This document shows positions 16,676-25,728 of a stretch of DNA of 33,186 nt, in pieces. The notes below the pieces were generated by a model. That model saw nothing but the letters and a program-made list of their open reading frames with translations, made no database searches and was not told the origin of the DNA. A program made the position numbers and the translations under genes. Numbering within the stretch: the first letter of the stretch is position 1; each line of letters begins with the position of its first letter. Origin of the DNA: Myxococcales bacterium (GTDB lineage Bacteria; Myxococcota_A; Polyangia; Polyangiales; Ga0077539). Location: NCBI GenBank assembly GCA_013298625.1, contig JAAFIF010000102.1, positions 1-33,186 of the forward strand, written 5' to 3'.

Positions 16676-16892
16676 GCGCGCCGTCAGAGATGGCGCGCTT
16701 GCGTGTGGCTCCGCCAACAAGCGCCCAGGCAAGAGCCTGGGCTGAGGCAACCGGGGCTTTCTCGCTGAAACACCAGGGCAGCAGCGCGAGCGAGCTCCCG
16801 CAGCGTTGATGCTCACCTGCCTCAGCTCGGGCTTCATGCCCGAGCGCTTGTCGGCCCCGCCGCACGCAAGCGCGCCATCTTGATGGCGCGCG
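16676..16892. repeat. Foldback element, copy 1 (217 bp)
   Basis: The element is a nested inverted repeat. Its ends are hairpins with complementary arms: GCGCGCCGTC..GATGGCGCGC (16676-16698, one mismatch) and GCGCGCCATC, TT, GATGGCGCGC (16870-16891). Just inside, two 25-nt arms (TTGCGTG..ACAAGCG at the left, its complement CGCTTGT..CACGCAA at the right) pair over 20 positions. Further in lie hairpin CCCAGGC-AAGA-GCCTGGG (16724-16741), the stem CTGAGGCA/TGCCTCAG (16742-16749 with 16818-16825) and hairpin CTCGGGC-TTCAT-GCCCGAG (16826-16844). The centre has CTCGCT and AGCGAG arms. No protein gene is supported in it. It resembles a non-autonomous mobile element or structured repeat; the family is not recognised. 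Confidence 0.9.
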
Positions 16893-16927
16893 AGGGCGAC
16901 GGGGTGGACTCCCGCGCGTGGCGTACG
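16893..16927. other. 35-bp spacer between the two foldback copies
   Basis: Unique sequence separating the copies. No target-site duplication flanking each copy is obvious to the eye. Confidence 0.7.
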
Positions 16928-17144
16928 GCGCGCCATCAGAGATGGCGCGCTTGCGTGTGGCTCCGCCAACAAGCGCCCAGGCAAGAGCCTGGGCTGAGGC
17001 AACCGGGGCTTTCTCGCTGAAACACCAGGGCAGCAGCGCGAGCGAGCTCCCGCAGCGTTGATGCTCGCGTGCCTCAGCTCGGGCTTCATGCCCGAGCGCT
17101 TGTCGGCCCCGCCGCACGCAAGCGCGCCATCTTGATGGCGCGCG
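16928..17144. repeat. Foldback element, copy 2 (217 bp)
   Basis: This copy matches copy 1 at 214 of 217 positions by eye, in the same orientation, with an offset of 252 bp. Differences fall at 16935, 17067 and 17069 (copy 1 positions 16683, 16815 and 16817). The left terminal hairpin is perfect here (GCGCGCCATC, AGA, GATGGCGCGC, 16928-16950), as is the right one (17122-17143). All internal stems seen in copy 1 are kept. The near identity points to a recent tandem duplication or insertion, or to selection on structure. Confidence 0.9.
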
Positions 17145-17334
17145 GAGGCGAAGCGGAGGCGCCCGTTACGCGCATTGCGTCGCGTTGCCGCGCCGCGTCA
17201 GAGAAATCGCGTTCTGCCCGTGAATTGCGGCACTTTCTGCGCGCTCGCGCGAGGTACCGTTGACGTGTGTGAGCGAGCGCTGCGCGGCTCGCTCGGGCGT
17301 GTGCGTTGATTTCTTGTGTGTGTGGAGGTGCTTC
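17145..17334. other. Leader region before the 1158-residue gene
   Basis: No coding frame is supported. The stretch holds a perfect 8-bp inverted repeat, GAGCGAGC at 17271-17278 and GCTCGCTC at 17287-17294 (8-base loop), about 40 nt before the start codon. This could be an RNA leader hairpin. GT-rich runs follow. I cannot assign a promoter with confidence. Confidence 0.4.
17324..17328 (+). promoter_or_regulatory. Ribosome-binding site deciding a GTG start
   Basis: GGAGG lies six bases before the GTG at 17335. It selects this start over earlier ones in the same open frame, and the resulting protein begins with a proper signal sequence (MRTKSLRWGAGVCALAA). Confidence 0.8.
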
Positions 17335-20300
17335 GTGCGGACGAAGTCGTTGCGATGGGGCGCGGGCGTGTGTGCGCTCGCTGCGGTTCAGTGGACGTGC
17401 TCACCGGCGTTCGACACGACGCGCGTCGAGGCGCCGCGGGCGGCCACGGTGGGCGGCGACGTGTTCAACGTCGTGTGCGAGCGCGTGGACGTCAGCGAGA
17501 ACCCCACGGACATTGATTTCTCTCGCGCCAGGCCCGTGTGCGCGGGCGAGACGATGGACCCTTGCACCAGCGGAACGGGCGGCGTCGGGCCCCGCGTGTG
17601 CGCGCTCGGCGTCAAGCGCGCCGCCGTCGTGACCGCTCTCGATCGCGTCGTCCCCAACACGCTGTACCAGCCGCTCGACACGATGCTGCAGCGCTTGCTG
17701 CCGCTCTATGGCCCGCAAGACGGACGCTCGCCGCTCGTCGATCTACCGGACGGAACGCAGGCCCCCGCAGAAGACCTCTTGCCCCAGCTCACCCGCGGGA
17801 CGAGCGCGCTCTTGCGCTCGCTCCAGCGCGACGAAGACGTCGTGGCCGCACTCTCGCGCATCTCGTTTCGCGAAGGGACGCGCCCGTTGCGCCTCGCGCT
17901 CGGCACGACCCAGGTCCTGCTCTCGTACCCGCGCCTCGGGACCACCATCGAGCGCACGATGAACCTCCTGCGCGAAGAGCGCCCAGGCCGCCCCGCCGGC
18001 GCAGGAAACCCCCAGCTCAACATCCTCATGGACGTCGCCCGCAACGAGATGGGCACCGCCCAGACCACGCAGCGCGACGCCACGGGGACCACCCTCGAAG
18101 CGTTTATGGACCTCGCGTTCGCCACGGACGACGCGCTCTCGACCAGCAAGCCGCGGCTCATCGTCCGCCGCGATCGCTTCGGCATGCCCAGCGTCGCCCG
18201 CGCGATGGACGGCTCGCTCCCCACGCCCTTCGTCGACAGCAACATGGACGGCGCAGCGGACAGCCAGGACGGTCGCTTCGTCGCCGGCGGCCGCGCGCTC
18301 ACGGTCCCCACGCCGTTCGCGACCACCGCCAACGAGCGCGGCGTCGCGCGCGACACCGATGGCCGCGCCACGACCAACGCCGGCCCCATGTACAACTACG
18401 TCGACATGGACCGCACCGTGCTCGGCGCGCTGATGCGCGACGCGCGGCCCCTGGTCAACCCCGAGCGCAACACCGCCCTTCGCCTCGCGCGCGGCGCGAG
18501 CCCGCTGTTCGGCCCGCGTCGCATGGTCACCGGCGCCGCGAGCGCCGTCGACGTCGCGTGCCCGAGCGAAGAGAACCCCAACGCGCGATGCCACCCGCCC
18601 GCCGTGCAGTACAACCAGTTCGACGGCTCGGGCTCAGCGCCCGCCCTCGACCTCGTGCACGCGCTCGGGATCTTGATGGGCCACAGCGAGGTCGACGCCA
18701 CGCTCGGAACCGCTGAAGCGCTGATGACCAACCACAGCGGCCTGCTCGCGCGCAGCGTCGCGGCGCTGCTCGAGGTCGACCGCGTCGCCGACATGACGCC
18801 CAACGCGCGCATGGCCGCGACCGCGACCATCTACGACGATCTGATGGACATCTTGCGGGACGTCGCGCGCAGGCCCGGCTTGCTCGAAGACATCCTCGCG
18901 GCCGTCGAAGACCCCGCGACCGAGCGGTGGATGCGCGCGTTCGCCGTGTTCGCGACGCACAAAGATCGCATCGAGCCCGACTGGTCCAGCGCGGCCAGCA
19001 TGAACCGCTCGCTCGCGGCGCGGACGTTCTCGCAGCGCGTGGACCACGCGCGCCCCGACACGACCGATCACCGCGTCGCGGCCGACGGGATCTCGAGCTA
19101 CGGCGCCAACGACAACCGCAGCGTGTTTCAGCGCTTCTTGCACCTCGTGTACGACCTCGACGGCGTGCGCATGTGCAACAAGAACGGCGCGCGGGTGATC
19201 ACGTTCGGCATTCCGCTGCCGGGCACGTACAGCGAGTGCGAGATCTTCGAGGTCCCCGACTCGGCGGTGTTCTACCTGCAGACGGTGGTCGGCGAAGGCC
19301 GCATCGAGATGAAGCCCGGCTTCTTGCGGCTCGCAGGAAACATCGCCCCCAGCGTGATGGATCGCATCCTCTCGGGCGAGTCGGACATCGACGGCTTCGA
19401 CACTTCGCCGACGCCCGAGGCGGTCAACCGCATGGTGTTCGCGCCAGACGTGCGCCGCACCGCGCTGTTGCGTGGGCTGCTCGATCCGCCGCGCACGCGC
19501 GACGGTCGGGCCATCCGCGAAGTGCACCCCGGGACCATCTTCGCGTGGGAGACCAACGGCTTCTACGACGGTCTTCGTCCGCTGGCGCGCGCGTTCAACC
19601 GTCACGAGGGCGGGCTCAAGCTCTTCGTTCGCATGATGAGCTGGCTGCACTTGCACTGGGCCACGGCCGCGGCGGGGCAGTACCAGAGCGCCAACCCGAG
19701 CGCGGCGTTCTTCTCGAAGCTCTCGGGCGGACGCAACTACGAGCCCATCTTCGCCGCTGCGATGGCCGGGGATCTGCCCGCTGCGACGCGCGAGCTCGTG
19801 CGCGTGCTGCCCACCATTCGCGTGGGCGCGCGCACGGGGCGCGACGCGATCGCCAACGCCGTTCGCATGATCGTGGACCCCGGGCAGTTCGCGAACATCG
19901 CGTACCGCGACGGAAGGACCACCACGCTGCGCTCCGACGGGATGACCCGCGTCGATCAGCCTTCGCTGTTCTATCTCTTCGCGGACGCGTTCAACGCGAT
20001 GGACACGCGCTTCGACGCCGATCCGCCCGCGCGCGCCGCGTGGGAGGGCGCGCGCTCGGAGCTCATCGACACCTTCGTCGGAACGACTGGCTCCGGCGCC
20101 ACCACGCAGTTCAGCAACCGGCAGATCCCGGTGATCAGCCGGCTCGCGTTGCAGTGGGCGCGGCGTCGGATCGCGACGCACAGGATGGCCGGTGACCTCG
20201 ACCCGTGGGCGCGCGGCCTCGCGCGTCGCGCAGGAGAGAGCACCTCGGGCCCCACGTTCGCTGCCGCGTACGACCTGCTGGTGGTGCTCGACTCCGACCC

Positions 20301-20811
20301 CATGGCTCGTCAGGCCGCGGGTGACCTGCTCACGTGGCTGCTGGACGACTCGGGAACCAACGCGGACAACCCCTTCGGGCTCACGCTCGCCGCGGCCGGT
20401 GACCTCGTGCAGATGCTGCAGGTGGACGGGGATATCGTTCCGCTGCTGCGCGGGGCGTCGCCGGCGTTTCAGCGCAGGGTGACCAGCGTCGAGGGGCCGG
20501 TGATCCCGGACGGGCTCGTCCCGTCGGCGCTGCGTATGCTCGATCGCTCGCGCGAATACGACACGGCGCACACGCTCGACAGCGTCCTCGTCAACCTCGT
20601 CGCGCGCCCCGCGGGGACGAACCCCGGCGACGAGCCCATCAGCGTGCTCGCCGACGCCATCGCCGAGAACACCCGCGTGATCCCCAACGAAGCGAAGCCC
20701 CTCTCGCGCGAAGACGTCCGACGGATGTTCGGCGAGGTCGACTCGTTCTTCAGCGATCGCTCGCGCGGGCTCGAACAGTTCTATTACATCGTCCAGCACC
20801 GGAGACAGTGA
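17335..20811 (+). CDS. Large (1158-residue) exported protein of unknown family, probable lipoprotein
   Basis: The start is GTG 17335, chosen by a GGAGG site and the signal sequence it creates; Cys 22 in AVQWTC is a possible but imperfect lipidation site. The rest is a mostly helical protein with many Arg/Ala/Leu helices and Asp-rich loops, including a Ca-loop-like DSNMDGAADSQDG near residue 300. No enzyme motif or known domain is recognised, and no transmembrane segment is seen after the signal. Composition is uniform and GC-rich at third positions throughout, so it is a real gene. It ends three nt before the start of a FadL-type channel gene and must be cotranscribed with it. A periplasmic or outer-membrane-attached partner of that channel is the natural guess, inferred from position only. 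Confidence 0.88.
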   Translation: MRTKSLRWGAGVCALAAVQWTCSPAFDTTRVEAPRAATVGGDVFNVVCERVDVSENPTDIDFSRARPVCAGETMDPCTSGTGGVGPRVCALGVKRAAVVTALDRVVPNTLYQPLDTMLQRLLPLYGPQDGRSPLVDLPDGTQAPAEDLLPQLTRGTSALLRSLQRDEDVVAALSRISFREGTRPLRLALGTTQVLLSYPRLGTTIERTMNLLREERPGRPAGAGNPQLNILMDVARNEMGTAQTTQRDATGTTLEAFMDLAFATDDALSTSKPRLIVRRDRFGMPSVARAMDGSLPTPFVDSNMDGAADSQDGRFVAGGRALTVPTPFATTANERGVARDTDGRATTNAGPMYNYVDMDRTVLGALMRDARPLVNPERNTALRLARGASPLFGPRRMVTGAASAVDVACPSEENPNARCHPPAVQYNQFDGSGSAPALDLVHALGILMGHSEVDATLGTAEALMTNHSGLLARSVAALLEVDRVADMTPNARMAATATIYDDLMDILRDVARRPGLLEDILAAVEDPATERWMRAFAVFATHKDRIEPDWSSAASMNRSLAARTFSQRVDHARPDTTDHRVAADGISSYGANDNRSVFQRFLHLVYDLDGVRMCNKNGARVITFGIPLPGTYSECEIFEVPDSAVFYLQTVVGEGRIEMKPGFLRLAGNIAPSVMDRILSGESDIDGFDTSPTPEAVNRMVFAPDVRRTALLRGLLDPPRTRDGRAIREVHPGTIFAWETNGFYDGLRPLARAFNRHEGGLKLFVRMMSWLHLHWATAAAGQYQSANPSAAFFSKLSGGRNYEPIFAAAMAGDLPAATRELVRVLPTIRVGARTGRDAIANAVRMIVDPGQFANIAYRDGRTTTLRSDGMTRVDQPSLFYLFADAFNAMDTRFDADPPARAAWEGARSELIDTFVGTTGSGATTQFSNRQIPVISRLALQWARRRIATHRMAGDLDPWARGLARRAGESTSGPTFAAAYDLLVVLDSDPMARQAAGDLLTWLLDDSGTNADNPFGLTLAAAGDLVQMLQVDGDIVPLLRGASPAFQRRVTSVEGPVIPDGLVPSALRMLDRSREYDTAHTLDSVLVNLVARPAGTNPGDEPISVLADAIAENTRVIPNEAKPLSREDVRRMFGEVDSFFSDRSRGLEQFYYIVQHRRQ

Positions 20812-20814
20812 GCG

Positions 20815-22299
20815 GTGAAATCTCTTTCTCGCGCGCACGCTGCGCGCATCTCGGTCACCGTCGCCGCGCTCGCGTGCGCACACGTTTTCAACAGCGCGAG
20901 CGCTGACGCCTCGGGCTTCTTTCTCACCGAGCGCGGCGTGCGCTCGCTCGGCCGCGGCGGCGCCTTCGTCGCGGGCGCTGACGACGCGCACAGCGTGTGG
21001 TTCAACCCCGCGGGCCTCGCGCACGCAGGGCGCAGCTTCCTCGTCGACGCGTCGTACATCGGCTTCAACGCCACGTACACGCGCCGCAACTCGGTCATGG
21101 ACTCGATGGGAATGCCCCAGACCATCGACTATGCCCCCGTGCAGTCGAGCACCGGTCCGCTGGCGATCCCCACGCTCGCGATCACCCACAACTTCGGCGT
21201 CCCCAAGGCCAACTTCGCCTTCGCGCTCTTCGCGCCCAACGCCGTGATCCCGACGTATCCCGACACGCTCGCGCCGAGCGACCCCAACGGCCGCTTCAAC
21301 GCCCCCGCGCCGCAGCGCTACTCGCTCTACAGCTTGAGCGGCTCTCTGCTCGCGATGGCTGGGCTCTACGCGTCGTACAAGCCCTCGGAGGTGATCTCCA
21401 TCGGCGCGGGAATCCTCGCGCTCACGGGCACCTTCGTCTCGCGCATCGCCCTCACGGGCTGCCCCGCGACCATCACTTGTCAGCCCGAAGACCCGCAGTG
21501 GGACGCCGAAGCGCAGATCGAAGCGGGGCCCATCATCTCGCCCACCGGCGCGCTGGGCATCCAGATCTCTCCTGCCCCGTGGCTGCGCATCGGCTTCTCG
21601 GGGCAGCTCCCGATGTGGGTCGATTCGCCAGCGAAATTGCGGGTCCGACTGCCGGCTCACCCGTTCTACACCAGCAGCGACCCCAACAACCCGACGCGCA
21701 CCGAGGGCGACTCGGCCAACGTCAGCTTCGTCCTCGCGCCCGTCGTGCGCGCGGGCGTCGAAGTGCGCCCCACGCAGCGCGATCGCATCGAAGCAGCCTT
21801 CACGTGGGAGGCGTGGGACGTGCACGACGCGATCAACCTCAAGCCCACCGGCGCAGGCATCCGCATCGTCAACGTCCGCGGCGTCGGAACCTACGAAATC
21901 GGCCCCCAGACCATCGTCCGCGGCTGGCAGAGCGCGTTCTCTGTGCGCCTCGGATACGAGAGGTTTCAAGAGCTTCCCGGCGGGTGGAAGCTCGTCCCGC
22001 GCGCGGGGTTCTCGTTCGACACGAGCGCGTCTCCCGACGCGTACACGAGCGTGATGACCCTCGACGCGATGAAGATCCTCGGGACCGCGGGGCTCGGCTT
22101 CGGCCGCGGCGGATGGCGCATCGACGCGAGCTTCGCCTACGCGTACTCGCCCACGGTCAACGTGGATCCCACGCAGGCGCGCATCCCGCAGGTGGCCCCG
22201 TTTCGCCAGAGCAACGCCGCGACGCGCGACTTCGTCAACGGCGGCCGCTACGACATGAGCACGTTCGTGCTGGGGTTGGGCTTCAACTACCAGTGGTGA
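20815..22299 (+). CDS. FadL/OmpP1/TodX-family outer-membrane transport protein
   Basis: FadL-type barrels carry hydrophobic compounds such as long-chain fatty acids across the outer membrane. The 494-residue product has a signal peptide (cleavage probably after SASA near residue 30) and then the family N-terminus SGFFLTERGVRSLGRGGAF, which is the plug or hatch region. The motif DDAHSVWFNPAGLAH follows, a FadL hallmark (NPAGLA). The rest is beta-strand-rich, ending in FNYQW with a C-terminal aromatic as expected for barrel insertion. The start is GTG 20815, four bases after the previous stop codon ends, so it is coupled to the 1158-residue protein. It converges with kdpE. Confidence 0.93.
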   Translation: MKSLSRAHAARISVTVAALACAHVFNSASADASGFFLTERGVRSLGRGGAFVAGADDAHSVWFNPAGLAHAGRSFLVDASYIGFNATYTRRNSVMDSMGMPQTIDYAPVQSSTGPLAIPTLAITHNFGVPKANFAFALFAPNAVIPTYPDTLAPSDPNGRFNAPAPQRYSLYSLSGSLLAMAGLYASYKPSEVISIGAGILALTGTFVSRIALTGCPATITCQPEDPQWDAEAQIEAGPIISPTGALGIQISPAPWLRIGFSGQLPMWVDSPAKLRVRLPAHPFYTSSDPNNPTRTEGDSANVSFVLAPVVRAGVEVRPTQRDRIEAAFTWEAWDVHDAINLKPTGAGIRIVNVRGVGTYEIGPQTIVRGWQSAFSVRLGYERFQELPGGWKLVPRAGFSFDTSASPDAYTSVMTLDAMKILGTAGLGFGRGGWRIDASFAYAYSPTVNVDPTQARIPQVAPFRQSNAATRDFVNGGRYDMSTFVLGLGFNYQW

Positions 22300-22308
22300 T
22301 ACCGCTGG
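22290..22308. terminator. Hairpin between convergent FadL gene and kdpE
   Basis: CCAGTGGT, GAT, ACCGCTGG forms an 8-bp stem with one G-T pair. It includes the FadL-type gene's stop codon (22297-22299) and ends 4 nt before the kdpE stop (22313-22315). No T-run is present, so strength is uncertain. Confidence 0.5.
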
Positions 22309-22312
22309 GATT

Positions 22313-23014
22313 TCAGCGCGCGTCGCGCAGCCTGTAGCCCACGCCCGGCTCGGTCACGATGAGCTTCGGTCGCGCGGGGTCGCGCTCGATCTTCTTGCGC
22401 AGCTCCGCCATGTGCACCCGCACGTAGTGCGTCCGCGTCGCGTACGCGGGGCCCCAGACGTCTCGCAAGATCTGCTGGTGCGTGAGCACCCGGCCCGAGT
22501 TGCGCGCGAGCAAGAGCAAGAGCTTGTACTCGATCGGCGTCAGGTGCAGCTCGTCTTCGCCCAGGCGAACCTCGCGGCGAACGATGTCGATCGCCAGGTC
22601 GCCGAACGTGTACGCGCGCTCGACCGCGGGCTCGTCGGCGCTCGGCCGGTGACGAAGCGCGACGCGCATGCGCGCGAGCAGCTCGTTCATCCCGAAGGGC
22701 TTGGTGAGGTAGTCGTCCGCGCCCGCGTCGAGCGCAGAGACCTTGTCCTCTTCGCGTCCGCGCGCCGAGAGCACCACGATCGGGACCGTCGTCCACTCGC
22801 GCAGCGAGCGCGTGAGGTCGATCCCGTCTCCGTCGGGCAGCCCCAGGTCCAAGAGCACCACGCGCGGGTTGTGGCTGGTGATCAGCGCGACGACCTCGCT
22901 CACGCGCCCTGCTTCGATCACGCGGTAGCCGTTGGCGTCGAGCGCGGCGCGGATGAACCGCCGCAACTGCGGCTCGTCTTCGACCACCAGCACGCTGTCC
23001 TTCACGTCGGTCAC
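22313..23014 (-). CDS. kdpE: Potassium response regulator KdpE (OmpR family)
   Basis: KdpE is phosphorylated by KdpD and activates kdp transcription when potassium is limiting. The 233-residue product has a receiver domain with acidic pocket VEDE (11-14), phospho-acceptor Asp 56 (LLDLGLPDGDG) and Lys 105 (YLTKPFG), then a winged-helix OmpR-type DNA-binding domain (about 135-230: LTPIEYKLLLLLARN, GRVLTHQQILRDVWG, YVRVHMAELRKKIE, PGVGYRL). The start is a GTG whose bases overlap the kdpD stop (GTGA, 23014-23011), so the two are translationally coupled. Candidate target sites are described at 30397-30450 and 31873-31926. Confidence 0.97.
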   Translation of the reverse strand: MTDVKDSVLVVEDEPQLRRFIRAALDANGYRVIEAGRVSEVVALITSHNPRVVLLDLGLPDGDGIDLTRSLREWTTVPIVVLSARGREEDKVSALDAGADDYLTKPFGMNELLARMRVALRHRPSADEPAVERAYTFGDLAIDIVRREVRLGEDELHLTPIEYKLLLLLARNSGRVLTHQQILRDVWGPAYATRTHYVRVHMAELRKKIERDPARPKLIVTEPGVGYRLRDAR

Positions 23015-25707
23015 GGTTGCACCTCGCTCGCGAGCGATGGTGGCTCGCCCACGACAGGGAGGCGAACGCGAAAGATCGCTCCTCCGTCGGGCGCGTTGCG
23101 GGCGTCGATCGTCCCGCCGTGAGCCAGGACGATGGCCCTGCAAATGGCCAGCCCGAGCCCCGCGCCGAGCGCGTCGCCCGTCGCCCCGCGGTAGAACTTC
23201 TCGAACAAGCGCAGCTCGTCTCCGACGCGGATGCCCGGGCCGTGATCGATCACGTCGAGCGCCACCGACGACGGCTCTCCGCTCGCGACGAGCTCGATGG
23301 GCGTCCCGTCGGGGGTGTATTTCAGCGCGTTCTCGACGAGGTTGATGAGCACCTGCTCGAAGAGCACAGGGTCGATGAACACCCAGCGAATCTCCTCGCC
23401 GAGACGCACGGACACCGGCCGCGTCCCGAGCTTCGCCTCGAGCCGCCCGAGCGCCGAGCCCACCACTTCGTCGAGCGGAATCCAGTCGCGCTTCAGCGCC
23501 ACCGCCCCCGATTCGAGCCGCGTCATGTCGAGCAGGTTGCCCACGAGCCGCGCGAGCCGATCGGCCTCGTCGCAGATCGACTCGACCAGCTCGTCGCGCG
23601 TGTTCGCGCCGAGCTCGGGCTCGTCGCGCAGCGTCGTAGCGGCGCCGGTGATCGTCGCGAGAGGCGTGCGCAAATCGTGCGAGACCGTCGAGAGCAGCGA
23701 CGAGCGCATCTCTTCGGTCTCGGCCTTCAGCACCGCTGCCCGCGCCAGCTCGGCGAGCCGCACGCGGTCGAGCGCGGCCGCGACCTGCCCCGTGAACACA
23801 TCGAGCAACGCGCGCTGCTCGGCGCCGAGCGGAGCCGGCGTCGACCGCGCGATCGCTAGCACGCCCAGCACGAGCCCCTGCGCGCGCAGCGGAGCGCACA
23901 CCGATCGCGCGCCAGGCAGCGTGTCCGTCCCGTGCCCCGCGAGCGCGCGGTGATCGAACGCCCAGCGCGCGACGCCCTCTTCTTTGTCCGCGAGAGAGGC
24001 GTCCGACGGCGTGGCAGCGACCACGCGCAGGGAGCTGTTTGCGTTGGCGTCGGGCAAGAGCACCATCGCGGCGGCGTCGAAGAGCGCCGCGGCGTGCCTC
24101 GTCGCAGCGGCGGTGACCGCGGCCTCGTCGTGCGCCGCGGCGAGCTCGCGCGTGAGCGCGTAGAGCGCGTTGGTTCGCTCTTCGCGCGCGGTGGCCTCGC
24201 GCTCTTGCCGGCGGAGCCTCGCGGCCAGCTCGCTCAGCAAGAATCCAATGCCGAACATCATCGCGAAGGTCAGGACGTACCGTCGATCCGTGACCGAAAA
24301 CGTGTAGTACGGCGGGACGAAGAAGAAGTCGTAGCACCCGACGCCGAGCGCCGCGGCGAGCAGCGACGGGCCGCGCCCGAGCCACACCGCGCAGAGCATC
24401 ACGGCCAAGAAGAAGAGCATCTCGGGGTCAGGCAGCCGCAGCGCAGACCGCAGCGCGAGCGCGACGCCCAGCGTCACCGTGACCACGAGCGCCGCGAGGG
24501 CGTAGCTCGTCGCGGGGGCGCTCTCTTCACGGGCTCGCGCGCGGGGCGCTTCTTCGCTCGGCGCTGCGTCGCCGCGGATCACGTGCACGTCGATGGCGCC
24601 GCTGCCGCGCACGACGGCGTCGAGCATCGAGCCGCGGAGGCGGTCCGAGAGCCAGGAGTGCGTGGGCTTTCCCAGGACGATCCGAGTGACGTTGTGCTTG
24701 CGCGCGTACGAGAGCAGGGCCTCTGCGATGCTCGCGCCAGAGAGCCGCGCGACCGTCGCGCCCAGCGACTCGGCGAGCCGCAGGTGCGCTTCGAGCCGCT
24801 CGCGATCGGCCTCGCTCGAGACCGTCGAGGCGTCGACGTAGGCCGCGATCCACGGGCACCTGAGCCCTGCCGCCATGCGCGCGGACGTCCGGATCAGCCG
24901 GTCCGAGCTCGGCGCGGGGCCGACGGCCACGAGGATGCGCTCGCCCGACGGCCACGGCGCGGACACCCCGTGCTGCGCGCGGTACTCGAGCACCTCGTCG
25001 TCCACGCGCTGCGCGGTGCGGCGCAGGGCGAGCTCGCGAAGCGCCAGGAGATTTCCTCGGCGAAAGAAGTTGTCCGCCGCGCGCTGCGCCTGCTCGCCGA
25101 GGTACACTTTGCCCTCGGCCAGGCGCGCGAGCAGCTCTTCGGGCGAGATGTCCACGAGCTCGACGCTGTCCGCTCCGTCGAGCACCGCGTCGGGGACCGT
25201 CTCGCGCACGCGCACCTGCGTGATCTGCGCCACCACGTCGTTGAGGCTCTCGACGTGCTGAACGTTGAGCGTCGTGAACACGTCCACGCCTGCGTCGAGC
25301 AGCTCTTCGACGTCTTGCCAGCGCTTGGGGTGCCGCGAGCCCGGCGCGTTGCTGTGCGCCAGCTCGTCGACGAGCAACACCTGCGGCTTGCGCGCGAGCG
25401 CCGCGTCGAGGTCGAACTCTTCGATCCGCTGTCCGCGGTGCTCGATCGACCGCCGCGCGAGCAGCTCGAGACCCAACACCAGCGACGCGGTGTCGTAGCG
25501 CTTGTGCGTCTCGACGACGCCGACGACCACGTCCGCGCGCTGCGTCGCCACGAGCTCGCGGGCGACCTGCAGCATGCGAAAGGTCTTTCCGACGCCGGGG
25601 GCGAAACCGAAGAAGACCCGGAGTTTTCCACGTTGTTCGCGAGACTGCTCGCGCTGCACGCGGCGCAACAGCTCGTCTGGATCGGGCCTCACGGGCGCTT
25701 CGCTCAT
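23011..25707 (-). CDS. kdpD: Potassium/turgor sensor histidine kinase KdpD
   Basis: KdpD senses potassium limitation and controls KdpE phosphorylation at the inner membrane. The 898-residue product is a full-length KdpD. It has an N-terminal KdpD domain with Walker A GFAPGVGKT (34-42) and LVDELAHSNAPGSRHPKRW (about 115-135), a USP-like domain (about 250-370) and four closely spaced membrane helices (about 395-490, with CYDFFFVPPYYTFSVTD). A GAF-like region (about 520-650) follows, then the HisKA box SHDLRTPLATI with phospho-acceptor His 677, and the HATPase domain with NLVENALKYTPDG (about 789), DHGPGI and GAGLGLAI. It lies 21 nt after kdpC and overlaps kdpE by 4 nt. Confidence 0.98.
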   Translation of the reverse strand: MSEAPVRPDPDELLRRVQREQSREQRGKLRVFFGFAPGVGKTFRMLQVARELVATQRADVVVGVVETHKRYDTASLVLGLELLARRSIEHRGQRIEEFDLDAALARKPQVLLVDELAHSNAPGSRHPKRWQDVEELLDAGVDVFTTLNVQHVESLNDVVAQITQVRVRETVPDAVLDGADSVELVDISPEELLARLAEGKVYLGEQAQRAADNFFRRGNLLALRELALRRTAQRVDDEVLEYRAQHGVSAPWPSGERILVAVGPAPSSDRLIRTSARMAAGLRCPWIAAYVDASTVSSEADRERLEAHLRLAESLGATVARLSGASIAEALLSYARKHNVTRIVLGKPTHSWLSDRLRGSMLDAVVRGSGAIDVHVIRGDAAPSEEAPRARAREESAPATSYALAALVVTVTLGVALALRSALRLPDPEMLFFLAVMLCAVWLGRGPSLLAAALGVGCYDFFFVPPYYTFSVTDRRYVLTFAMMFGIGFLLSELAARLRRQEREATAREERTNALYALTRELAAAHDEAAVTAAATRHAAALFDAAAMVLLPDANANSSLRVVAATPSDASLADKEEGVARWAFDHRALAGHGTDTLPGARSVCAPLRAQGLVLGVLAIARSTPAPLGAEQRALLDVFTGQVAAALDRVRLAELARAAVLKAETEEMRSSLLSTVSHDLRTPLATITGAATTLRDEPELGANTRDELVESICDEADRLARLVGNLLDMTRLESGAVALKRDWIPLDEVVGSALGRLEAKLGTRPVSVRLGEEIRWVFIDPVLFEQVLINLVENALKYTPDGTPIELVASGEPSSVALDVIDHGPGIRVGDELRLFEKFYRGATGDALGAGLGLAICRAIVLAHGGTIDARNAPDGGAIFRVRLPVVGEPPSLASEVQP

Positions 25708-25728
25708 GCTCGCTCGCCGCCCGTCACG

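Noticed and set aside
14777..17089. 770-residue open frame on the minus strand
   Set aside because: It runs antisense through the DUF4215 gene and reads through the foldback repeats; composition is Arg/Ala/His-rich as in shadow frames. The repeated peptide in it only reflects the DNA repeat.
16629..17117. 162-residue minus frame with an internal repeat, seemingly a repeat protein
   Set aside because: The protein repeat is a consequence of the two foldback copies. Stems and loops, not codons, explain the conserved bases, and no start signal is present.
16676..17144. CRISPR array
   Set aside because: Only two long (217 bp) repeats with one 35-bp spacer, and no cas genes; the repeat is far too long.
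18634..21969. 1111-residue open frame on the minus strand
   Set aside because: Antisense to the 1158-residue and FadL genes, with Arg/His/Val-rich shadow composition. Both sense genes have signal peptides and ribosome sites.
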